Assembly (NCBI GenBank): GCA_030833305.1
Contig: JAURHL010000029.1
Coordinates: forward strand, 1 to 14,663
DNA from: Acidimicrobiales bacterium
Lineage (GTDB): Bacteria; Actinomycetota; Acidimicrobiia; Acidimicrobiales; Ilumatobacteraceae
Length of the DNA stretch: 14,663 bases
Reading direction: 5' to 3'
Shown: positions 7,056 to 13,559 of the stretch, one piece after another
How positions within the stretch are numbered: position 1 is the stretch's first letter
How the letters are laid out: every line of letters begins with the position of its first letter
Program-made: the position numbers and the translations under genes
Notes under the pieces: generated by a model
Told to the model about the DNA's origin: nothing
What the model saw: the letters and a program-made list of their open reading frames with translations, nothing else
Databases searched by the model: none

Positions 7056-8818
7056 CACGACCGCCCCGGACGAGCCAAGGTTCCCGGTCGTGCACCGGTG
7101 TCGGCGTCGAAGCGTCGGGTCACCTCTCCGCGTACCATCGTGGCCAGATACCCCTTCACCGGCTGGATCAAGCGCGTTCCACCCGCGGGCAGATCGTGGA
7201 AAGCTTTCGGGGGTGACACCGTGAGGTTGTCGAAGTCGATGACATTGATGTCGGCACGCAACCCGGGCACCAGTCGACCCCGGTCGGTGTAGCCGTACAA
7301 ATCGGCGTTGCGCGACGTCTGCTTGGCCACCAGATACTCCAGGGGAATGCGCTCGCCTCGATGACGATCACGGGCCCAGAACGTCAGTTGTGTCGTGGGC
7401 ATCGTGGCATCGCAGATCAGGGTGACGTGCGCACCAGCGTCGCTCAAACCCGTCACGGTCTCGGGGTGTGTCAACATCTTGCGCAACACTTCCTGGTTCT
7501 CGTGCACGTCCGGACCACCCATGAGAGCGCACATGGCCGCACCGTTCTGCTCGAGCAGGAAGTCGTACAGCACGCTCAGGATCGGTTCGCCCGTGCCGGC
7601 CGCGCGGGCACCGAGCATCTGGGACGGGTCCGGTTCGTAGTCCACCGGATCGGCCAACGGATACAGCATCGGAGCCGCCATTTGGAACAGGTTGTACATG
7701 TTCGCCATGGAGCCCGGCTGATCCACGGGGACGTCGGCCTCGGACATGATCGCGGCCTTCACCTCCGGGCGGGCCATCTCGCGCGCGCGCTCGGCCAGGG
7801 GAAGATGCGCCAACGCCATGTATGAAGGACGACGTTGGAACGCGTGGTAACCCGACAGACCCGAAGCCAATCCGATCGGTCGCGACGACACCTGTGGGAA
7901 CAGACGAGCACCACTCTGATTCGCGTCGACCACCATGGCCAGCAATCGCTCCCACGTGTCGGGGGCGTAGTCCGGCGACTTCACGAGCGTGAACGTCACC
8001 GGTCGACCGCTGCGCCGCGAGAACTCGGCCATCAGGGCCAACTCGCTCTCGGGGGTGAAGCGCTCGCCACCCAATCCTTCGAGTTTGCCCACCGTGCCGG
8101 CCGGGATCATCTCGAACACACCACAACCGGCTTCACGCATCGCCGACGACAACGCATCGATCTCGATGTCGGGGGCGAAGGTGCCCGGTACCGGCGAGCC
8201 ATCGAGGGCGCGATGGCCGATGGTGCGCGACGTGCTGAAGCCGGCCGCACCGGCGCGAAGTGCGTCCACCACCAAACGTGACATCTCGCGAAGATCGTCA
8301 GAGGTGGCCTCCTCGTTGCGCGCACCCCGCTCACCCATGACGTAGTAACGCAGCGCTCCATGGGCCACTTGGGCGCCGATGTCGAGTGAATACTTCCGAC
8401 TGGCGATGTAATCCATGTACTCGGGGAAGGACTCCCACCGTCCCCATTCGATGCCCTCGTACAGGGCCGTGCCGGGAATGTCCTCGACGCCCTCCATCAA
8501 TTCGATGAGGGTCTTTTCGCTGCCGGGACGCACCGGCGCGAAACCCACACCACAGTTGCCCATCACGATGGTCGTGGCGCCGTTGCCGGCCGACGGGTCC
8601 ATGACCTCGTCCCAACTGACCTGCCCGTCGTAGTGCGTGTGAACGTCGACCCAACCGGGCGTCACCACGGCACCGTCGGCGTCGATCTTCTCGCGCGCCG
8701 GTTCGTCGACGTCGCCCACCGCCACGATCAGTCCGTCGCGCACCCCGACGTCACCTCGACGAGGTGACGAACCGGTGCCGTCGACGATGGTTCCACCCGC
8801 GATCACGTAATCGAGCAT
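7055..8818 (-). CDS. Amidohydrolase family 3, N-acyl-D-amino-acid deacylase-like
   Basis: A 587-residue metal-dependent amidohydrolase. The N-terminal small barrel (Y-V-I-A-G-G-T-I-V-D-G-T-G) leads into H-T-H-Y-D (His60, His62). G-N-C-G-V-G-F-A-P follows (Cys89), matching the metal-binding cysteine region of D-aminoacylases, and G-L-S-D-A-G-A-H (Asp460) gives the catalytic aspartate. The C terminus closes the small barrel with G-L-R-A-D-I-N-V-I-D. D-aminoacylases remove acyl groups from N-acyl-D-amino acids, but many long members of this subgroup (about 550-590 residues) have unknown substrates. ATG at 8818 has GAGGGGG 5 nt upstream. It lies 41 bp after the crotonase-like gene and overlaps the SnoaL gene by one base, so these three probably form one transcript. 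Confidence 0.9.
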   Translation of the reverse strand: MLDYVIAGGTIVDGTGSSPRRGDVGVRDGLIVAVGDVDEPAREKIDADGAVVTPGWVDVHTHYDGQVSWDEVMDPSAGNGATTIVMGNCGVGFAPVRPGSEKTLIELMEGVEDIPGTALYEGIEWGRWESFPEYMDYIASRKYSLDIGAQVAHGALRYYVMGERGARNEEATSDDLREMSRLVVDALRAGAAGFSTSRTIGHRALDGSPVPGTFAPDIEIDALSSAMREAGCGVFEMIPAGTVGKLEGLGGERFTPESELALMAEFSRRSGRPVTFTLVKSPDYAPDTWERLLAMVVDANQSGARLFPQVSSRPIGLASGLSGYHAFQRRPSYMALAHLPLAERAREMARPEVKAAIMSEADVPVDQPGSMANMYNLFQMAAPMLYPLADPVDYEPDPSQMLGARAAGTGEPILSVLYDFLLEQNGAAMCALMGGPDVHENQEVLRKMLTHPETVTGLSDAGAHVTLICDATMPTTQLTFWARDRHRGERIPLEYLVAKQTSRNADLYGYTDRGRLVPGLRADINVIDFDNLTVSPPKAFHDLPAGGTRLIQPVKGYLATMVRGEVTRRFDADTGARPGTLARPGRS

Positions 8819-8834
8819 TGTTCCCCCTCACAAC

Positions 8835-8850
8835 GCGGTCCCCCGACCGC
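8835..8850 (-). other. Stem-loop between crotonase and amidohydrolase genes
   Basis: A perfect 6-bp stem GCGGTC/GACCGC with a 4-nt G loop (minus strand) sits in the 41-bp gap, upstream of the amidohydrolase ribosome-binding site. No U run follows, so full termination is unlikely. It could be a processing or attenuation hairpin that changes relative expression of the two genes. Confidence 0.4.
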
Positions 8851-8859
8851 ACCCCCACC

Positions 8860-9663
8860 CTATTTCCGGCGCGCCGCCAGATACTTCATCGAGGCTTCCC
8901 GACTCTCCGGGTCCCGCATCGCGTACACCAACGAGTCGGCGTCCTGAATCGATCGACCGGTGCCGGCCATCTCTTCGGCGACCGCGTTGACATGGGCTTT
9001 GGTCGCGCGCAACGCATACGACGGCTTGGCCGCCAGCGACGTCGCCAGGGCGTCGACGTGCGCGACCAATTCCTCTCGCGTGACCACCGTGTTGATCCAA
9101 CGAAGCGACAGGGCCTCGGAGGCCGTGAAGGGACGGCAGGTGAGCACCAATTCCTTGGTGACGGCCGGGCCCAGTTCGCGAACGAGACGTGGGATACCAC
9201 CCCATGCCAGGGGTATGCCGAGGTCGACCTCGGGAATCGAGAACAACGCGTCCTCGGAAGCGACCCGGAGATCGCAGGCCGCCACCAGCACCGCGCCACC
9301 ACCGACGCAACGACCGTGCACGGCCGCGATGGTCAACTGGGGCACGTCGGTGAGTGCGTTGGTCGCCAGACGCCCGAGGTCGGCTCCGTCACGGGGGTTC
9401 CCCGAGGCCGGAGCGGCAAAATCACCCAAATCGAAGCCGGCGGAAAAGGCCCGACCGGCGCCTTCGACGATGACGACCCGAATATCGGACCGTTGATGCA
9501 GCCACGCGCTGATCTCGATGATCTCGGACAGAAGGACCGCCGACAGTGCATTCAGCTTTGCGGGGCGATCGAGCGTGACGCGACCCACCGGGCCCGCCTC
9601 GGTCCACATGAGGCACTCCAACGTCGGGGGCGCGAGCGGCGGCGGGGAATCGGACGAACTCAT
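8860..9663 (-). CDS. Enoyl-CoA hydratase/isomerase (crotonase) family protein
   Basis: A 267-residue crotonase-fold protein expected to act on an acyl-CoA thioester. It shows R-V-T-L-D-R-P-x-K-L-N-A-L (28-40), oxyanion segment A-F-S-A-G-F-D-L (72-79), second oxyanion segment H-G-R-C-V-G-G-G (116-123) and F-S-I-P-E-V-D-L-G-I (141-150). The glutamate equivalent to Glu164 of rat mitochondrial hydratase is kept (Glu145). The Glu144 position, normally in G-G-G-x-E-L, is Val125, so simple hydration is doubtful and an isomerase-like or other crotonase reaction is likelier. ATG 9663 is used; ATG 9609 has a better ribosome site (GGAG, 6-nt spacing) but would trim the first strand. It follows the NlpC/P60 gene by 13 bp. 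Confidence 0.9.
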   Translation of the reverse strand: MSSSDSPPPLAPPTLECLMWTEAGPVGRVTLDRPAKLNALSAVLLSEIIEISAWLHQRSDIRVVIVEGAGRAFSAGFDLGDFAAPASGNPRDGADLGRLATNALTDVPQLTIAAVHGRCVGGGAVLVAACDLRVASEDALFSIPEVDLGIPLAWGGIPRLVRELGPAVTKELVLTCRPFTASEALSLRWINTVVTREELVAHVDALATSLAAKPSYALRATKAHVNAVAEEMAGTGRSIQDADSLVYAMRDPESREASMKYLAARRK

Positions 9664-9676
9664 TCCCCGAAGTCAA

Positions 9677-10648
9677 TCAGAGGAATCGTCGAACGGCCTG
9701 AATTCGGGTGGCCGACGGCAGCTTGGCGATTCTCACGACCGAACCGGTGTTGGGCGCCTCGATCCAATGGGTGGCACTGATGGCGATCCCCACATGGCTG
9801 ATCTGGGTCGGGTTGATGCTGGAGTATGTGAAGATCAGATCGCCGGCCTGAATGGGCGTCGTCTTCCAGTCGATGACGACGCCGAGTTTGGATTGGGCGA
9901 GACTCTGGTGCGGCAGCTTCACTCCGGCCACGGCGTAACTGGCCAGGGTGAGGCCCGAGCAGTCGTACGTGGACGGTCCGGCCGTGGCGAATTTGTACGG
10001 CTTCCCCACCTGGGCGTGAGCGAAGTCCAGAACCTGCTGCAACTTGCTCGTGGGAGAGGGTACGACTCGTGCCGGTGTCGCCGGCGGGACATTCGCCGAA
10101 CTGGATGCGACCGCCGAAGTCGAGGACGTCGAAGCACCGGCCGGCAGTTTGATGATCTGCCCGGGAACGATGACGCTCGTGCGGGTGAAGTTGTTCGCGG
10201 TCAACAGAGCGCTCAACGACACCTTCGCCGTGGACGCGATCTTCGACAACGAGTCGTTGCGTTGCACCACGTAGGTCGGCCCGTTGGACGAATTCGCCGT
10301 GGACGCGCTCGAACTTCGCGAGACGACGGGGATCGCGGTGGGCGCGGCCGTCGCGGTGTCGGGCAACTTGATGACCTGTCCGGGAACGATGACGCTGGTG
10401 CGGGCGAAACCGTTGACGGCCAGTAGATCGCCCATCGAAACGTTCATTCGCGTGGCAATGCGACTGAGCGAATCATTCTTCACCACGACGTAGGTGAGAC
10501 CGAGCGACGACGTGGCCGACGACGAGGACGACGAGGACACGTTGTTGCCCTGAGCGAGGGCGCCGGGCACACCGACGACACCTAGTGCGATCGCGGCCGA
10601 CAACGACATCAAGGCCGTGCGTCCGAGTTTGGTCATCCTCCGTTTCAC
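9677..10648 (-). CDS. LysM-LysM-NlpC/P60 peptidoglycan endopeptidase
   Basis: A 323-residue secreted cell-wall hydrolase. A signal peptide (about 1-32, ending A-L-A-Q) precedes a Ser-rich stretch, two LysM domains (about 52-95 and 125-168, each ending V-P-G-Q-x-I-K-L-P), a Ser/Pro linker and an NlpC/P60 domain (about 202-323). LysM binds glycan; NlpC/P60 cleaves stem peptides, typically between D-Glu and diaminopimelate. Cys230 (Y-D-C-S-G-L), His285 (I-S-H-V-G-I-A) and Glu297 (W-I-E-A-P-N-T-G) fit the Cys-His-Glu active site described for mycobacterial RipA; many relatives have His at the third place. The start is GTG 10648 (no clear ribosome site) or ATG 10636, which GGAGG directly touches. 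The next gene begins 13 bp downstream, with no room for a terminator. Confidence 0.93.
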   Translation of the reverse strand: MKRRMTKLGRTALMSLSAAIALGVVGVPGALAQGNNVSSSSSSSATSSLGLTYVVVKNDSLSRIATRMNVSMGDLLAVNGFARTSVIVPGQVIKLPDTATAAPTAIPVVSRSSSASTANSSNGPTYVVQRNDSLSKIASTAKVSLSALLTANNFTRTSVIVPGQIIKLPAGASTSSTSAVASSSANVPPATPARVVPSPTSKLQQVLDFAHAQVGKPYKFATAGPSTYDCSGLTLASYAVAGVKLPHQSLAQSKLGVVIDWKTTPIQAGDLIFTYSSINPTQISHVGIAISATHWIEAPNTGSVVRIAKLPSATRIQAVRRFL

Positions 10649-10684
10649 GAAGAGGGGTATCGTCCCCCCATCGTCGGACCTTTA

Positions 10685-10707
10685 CGAAAAAATCGCGGAG
10701 AACCTCG
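10685..10707 (-). terminator. Weak intrinsic-terminator candidate after the Rieske gene
   Basis: On the minus strand a short hairpin, CGAGG-TTCT-CCGCG (five positions, one A-G mismatch), is followed by A and six T. It lies 45 bp after the Rieske-gene stop and 36 bp before the LysM-NlpC start, where a boundary between transcripts would be expected. The six T are unusual for this GC-rich sequence, but the stem is weak. Confidence 0.4.
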
Positions 10708-10751
10708 TTTTCACCTCGTGACCACGATGTTCACGAATGATCGGGATTCGA

Positions 10752-11933
10752 TCAATCGCGAATCTTGCGATCCATGTTCTGGTGATACAAGGCGATCTTG
10801 AACTCGCGTTCGGAGAGGATCTGACGCGAGAAGGCACTCGACCTCTTGGACCGTGCCATCTGTGTGTAGATGCTGATGTCCTCGCCCACCACCCGCTTCA
10901 ACTCGTTCCAGTGGGTCATGGTGCGCGACCAATAGTCCGCGTAGGCCGGGTCCGACTGGTCTCCGGGGTAGACGATCTCCCAGCACAAGAATCGCGTGCG
11001 GTCGACACCCAGCGGAATGGGTTGGAACACCTGAATGTGCTCGGGATTGCAGTTGAAGACCGTGTTCGGGAAGACCACGTAATGGCAGATCGCGTTGCGG
11101 TGGTGGTCGAAGTCCTCGTCGGGCAACTTGTCGAGGTGGGTGGGACGGGGCACGAAGCACATGAAGTTGTCGCCGACCACGTGGAACGACGAACACCGAG
11201 CGGCCTTGGTGAACTCGGCGGGCACATGGTGAAGTTCGGTGACGTGGTACACCTCGTTGAACCCGTCGATGATGGCCTTGTAATTGACGGGCACGTCCCA
11301 TTCGACGACCTCATGGACCACCATGTCCTGCATACGGTACGCGCCGAGGTCAGCGGTGATCTCGGGTCCGATGGAGTCGGCCAAGGGAACGGCGCGCTCG
11401 GGACCGGCGAGGTTGAACCACACCCAGCCACCCCATTCCTCCACGGCCACCGCCGGAGAGTGGGCTGACGCCAACACCACCGGATCGAAGTCCTCGCGCT
11501 CGGGCACGCCCACCAGGCGACCCCGGGTGTCGTACACCCAACCGTGATAGGGACAGGTGAAGCGTCGGGCACCACAGCCGGACTTCTCGGTGACGAACGA
11601 GGGACCGCGATGGCTGCACACGTTGTGGAAACCGGCCATCGTTCCGTCGCTCTGACGCACCATCACGATGGTCTCGTCGTGACCTTCGTAGGAGATCCAA
11701 TCTCCGGGCTTGGCCACCTGTTCGGTGCGGCCACCGATCATCCAATGGCGACCCAGCACCCGTTCGCGCTCCAGTTCGTAACGAACCTGGTCGCGGTACA
11801 CGCTGGCATCCATCACGCTCGGTCCGAACTCGGGAAGGCTCTTCACGCTGCCGCCGATGCGGGCAGGAAGGGTTCCTCTCGTCGGAATGTGGACGGGAGA
11901 GCCACCAGTGGGGTCAATCTTCTGATCGGTCAT
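10752..11933 (-). CDS. Rieske-type aromatic-ring-hydroxylating oxygenase, large subunit
   Basis: A 393-residue non-heme-iron oxygenase alpha subunit. The Rieske 2Fe-2S ligands are Cys106-x-His108 (N-V-C-S-H-R-G) and Cys127-x2-His130 (C-P-Y-H-G-W). The catalytic domain has N-Y-K-A-I-I-D-G-F-N-E-V-Y-H-V-T-E-L-H (217-235), giving iron ligands His230 and His235, and the third carboxylate ligand is probably in G-E-D-I (350-353). Members hydroxylate aromatic rings or demethylate quaternary amines and phenolic ethers; which applies here cannot be read from sequence. No beta subunit, ferredoxin or reductase gene is adjacent, so electrons must come from elsewhere. ATG 11933 has a near-perfect AGGAGGTG site 4 nt upstream. 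It diverges from the LLM oxidoreductase gene across 57 bp. Confidence 0.93.
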   Translation of the reverse strand: MTDQKIDPTGGSPVHIPTRGTLPARIGGSVKSLPEFGPSVMDASVYRDQVRYELERERVLGRHWMIGGRTEQVAKPGDWISYEGHDETIVMVRQSDGTMAGFHNVCSHRGPSFVTEKSGCGARRFTCPYHGWVYDTRGRLVGVPEREDFDPVVLASAHSPAVAVEEWGGWVWFNLAGPERAVPLADSIGPEITADLGAYRMQDMVVHEVVEWDVPVNYKAIIDGFNEVYHVTELHHVPAEFTKAARCSSFHVVGDNFMCFVPRPTHLDKLPDEDFDHHRNAICHYVVFPNTVFNCNPEHIQVFQPIPLGVDRTRFLCWEIVYPGDQSDPAYADYWSRTMTHWNELKRVVGEDISIYTQMARSKRSSAFSRQILSEREFKIALYHQNMDRKIRD

Positions 11934-11946
11934 CTGCCACCTCCTG

Positions 11947-11959
11947 TACCTGATACCTG
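11947..11959. repeat. Direct repeat TACCTG-A-TACCTG in the divergent promoter gap
   Basis: Two TACCTG copies spaced by 7 bp (11947-11952 and 11954-11959) lie between the Rieske gene (-) and the LLM oxidoreductase gene (+). On the minus strand this reads CAGGTAT-CAGGTA immediately before the CAGGAGG ribosome-binding site. It could be a regulator half-site array serving both genes. It is short, so chance is possible. Confidence 0.3.
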
Positions 11960-11990
11960 TCTAGCGGATGGCGTCGGTCAGAATTGCACC

Positions 11991-13025
11991 ATGCTTTTGA
12001 TCTCGGGGATGAGCGACCGCGTTCCCCTGCCCGAGGTGGGGGCGTACGCCAAGCGAGTCGAGGCGATGGGATTCGACATCTTGCACGTACCCGAGACCGT
12101 TCACGACTCGATGGCGGTGTCGTTGCTGGCGCTCATGGCCACCGATCGGCTGCGGGTCCAGACCAGCCTCACCTTGGCCTTCCCCCGTAGCCCGATGCTG
12201 TTGGCGCTCCAAGCATGGGATGCGTCGGCCACCGGTGCGGGTCGCTTCGATCTGGGACTGGCCACGCAAATTCGTCAGAACATCGAGGGTCGATTCGGCG
12301 TTCCGTGGAGTGATCCGTTGCGACGCATGGAGGATTACGTCACGGTCGTGCGCGCCGTCTGGAGATCGTTCACCGAAGGCTCTCCCCTGAACGTGAGCAC
12401 CGCGTCCTACACCCTCGACCGCCTGCAACCATTCTTCGATCCCGGCCCGCTGGCGCATGACCCGCCGACGATCCTTCTCGGCGGCGTGAACCGCGGCGCG
12501 ATCGAGTTGGCCGGTCGCTGTGCCGACTGGTTCGTGACGCATCCGACCAATTCGCATCCACGATTCGTGCGCGAGTTGGCGATGCCGGCCCTCGACAGCG
12601 GTGTCGAACAGGCTCGACGTCCCAACCGGCCGCGCATACTCACCGCCTCTCCGCTCATCACCGGCCCCGACGTGGACGCCGTCGACCGAAGTCGCCAAGC
12701 TCAACGCGCGGTGCTGGCCTTCCTCTACTCCACACCCGCGTACCAGCGATCGCTCGAATTGTTCGGATGGCCCGAGCTGGGCCCGCGACTGCGAACCATG
12801 ACGCGCGGCGGCGACTGGGGGTCGCTCGGCACGCTCATGACCGACGAGGTTCTCGACATCGTTCTGCCCACGGGAACCTGGGACCAACTTCCCGACATCC
12901 TCGAGGGCTGGTACGGCGGTCTGGTCGACGGGCTGTTGATCCAACCGCCCGAGGATCCGACTCTCGACGCACGATTCTCCGAGACCCTGCGGGCCATCGG
13001 ATCGATCCGGCCGCGGGTCGACTGA
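11991..13025 (+). CDS. LLM-class (luciferase-like) oxidoreductase, probably F420-dependent
   Basis: A 344-residue TIM-barrel protein of the bacterial luciferase-like superfamily. In actinobacteria such proteins mostly use coenzyme F420 to reduce or oxidise small substrates in the cytoplasm. Supporting segments are A-K-R-V-E-A-M-G-F-D-I-L-H-V-P-E-T (20-36), L-R-V-Q-T-S-L-T-L-A-F-P-R-S-P (54-68), G-R-F-D-L-G-L-A-T-Q (84-93), the helix D-P-L-R-R-M-E-D-Y-V (108-117) and L-L-G-G-V-N (167-172). The layout resembles the TIGR03617-type F420 subfamily. ATG 11991 starts the first barrel strand and has no Shine-Dalgarno; CAGAAT ends 6 nt upstream, so translation may be leaderless. Longer in-frame starts would run into the Rieske gene. 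Its TGA abuts the stop of the convergent selenoprotein gene. Confidence 0.88.
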   Translation: MLLISGMSDRVPLPEVGAYAKRVEAMGFDILHVPETVHDSMAVSLLALMATDRLRVQTSLTLAFPRSPMLLALQAWDASATGAGRFDLGLATQIRQNIEGRFGVPWSDPLRRMEDYVTVVRAVWRSFTEGSPLNVSTASYTLDRLQPFFDPGPLAHDPPTILLGGVNRGAIELAGRCADWFVTHPTNSHPRFVRELAMPALDSGVEQARRPNRPRILTASPLITGPDVDAVDRSRQAQRAVLAFLYSTPAYQRSLELFGWPELGPRLRTMTRGGDWGSLGTLMTDEVLDIVLPTGTWDQLPDILEGWYGGLVDGLLIQPPEDPTLDARFSETLRAIGSIRPRVD

Positions 13026-13559
13026 TCAGGAGTTCGCGATCAGCTCGGCAATCAACGGCTCGAGCGACTCCCGATCCAGGCTCCCCTGCACCTTGGTCAC
13101 CGAACCATTCGCATCGATGAAGACCCAGGCCGGTTGATACGGAACCCCGTAGCGGGCGAAAACATCTCCCGAGTCATCGAGAAGGCTGGGGAATGAGATC
13201 TCGTGACGTTCGATGAAGTCGCGCATGTACTCCTCCGAACCGTTCCACGCGACGCCGTAGAAGTCGACCGAGTCACCGTAGGTGAGGTGGGCCTCCTCGA
13301 CCGAGGGGGCTTCGTTGTTGCATTGCGTTCAACCGGGCGCCCAGAACCACAAGACCACGGGTCGACCCGACGACCCGACATCGGTGGTCGGATCGATGAG
13401 CAAATCCTCGCCCACCGACACCGGTGAGGAAGCAGCCGGAAGCACCACGGACCCGTCGGAATCCGTCGAGCCCGCGATGTCCGCCGAATCACCACCACAG
13501 GCCACGACGATCATGGCGACCGCCGCCACAGTCGTCAGGAACCTCGCCATCGATCGCAT
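13026..13559 (-). CDS. TlpA/thioredoxin-like lipoprotein with in-frame TGA: candidate selenoprotein (UxxC)
   Basis: A 177-residue predicted lipoprotein if the TGA at 13331-13329 is read as selenocysteine. The signal peptide ends in lipobox V-V-A-C (Cys21). The thioredoxin fold then shows V-V-L-W-F-W-A-P-G-U77-T-Q-C80, where TlpA/ResA-type proteins have C-x-x-C. It continues in the same frame with N-E-A-P, D-F-Y-G-V-A-W (99-105), I-S-F-P-S-L-L-D-D (121-129) and the cis-proline loop V-P-Y-Q-P-A-W-V-F-I-D (139-149). Nothing else is broken, and a SECIS-like hairpin follows the TGA. Expected role: thiol-disulfide or peroxide chemistry outside the membrane. ATG 13559 overlaps the permease stop (TGATG), implying coupling. 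The alternative is a TGC-to-TGA mutation or sequencing error; conventional calling would yield only fragments such as 13026-13226. Confidence 0.82.
13291..13310 (-). promoter_or_regulatory. Candidate bacterial SECIS stem-loop
   Basis: On the minus strand GCCCCCTC (13310-13303) pairs with GAGGAGGC (13298-13291), giving 7 of 8 pairs with one C-A mismatch around a GGTC loop (13302-13299). The loop begins 26 nt after the in-frame TGA. Published bacterial SECIS descriptions require a stem-loop shortly downstream of the UGA with a G in the first two loop bases; the E. coli fdhF loop also contains GGUC. The hairpin is inside the coding region, as bacterial SECIS elements are. Its role would be to bind SelB and deliver Sec-tRNA. 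Confidence 0.68.

Noticed and set aside
8764..9780. Plus-strand open frame (338 codons) opposite the crotonase-like gene
   Set aside because: The crotonase motifs on the minus strand are unambiguous, and this frame shows no domain.
10649..10751. c-di-AMP (ydaO-type) riboswitch before the LysM-NlpC/P60 gene
   Set aside because: Such riboswitches often precede actinobacterial wall hydrolases, but only about 100 bp are available, partly taken by a terminator candidate, and I could not find the conserved core.
11544..11990. N-terminal extension of the LLM oxidoreductase
   Set aside because: It would overlap the Rieske gene, including its Rieske-cluster codons, and resembles no domain. Homologous sequence starts at 11991.
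13026..13559. Plain nonsense-mutated pseudogene
   Set aside because: Not excluded, but less likely: the only lesion is TGA at the catalytic Cys codon, all later motifs are intact, and a SECIS-like hairpin follows.
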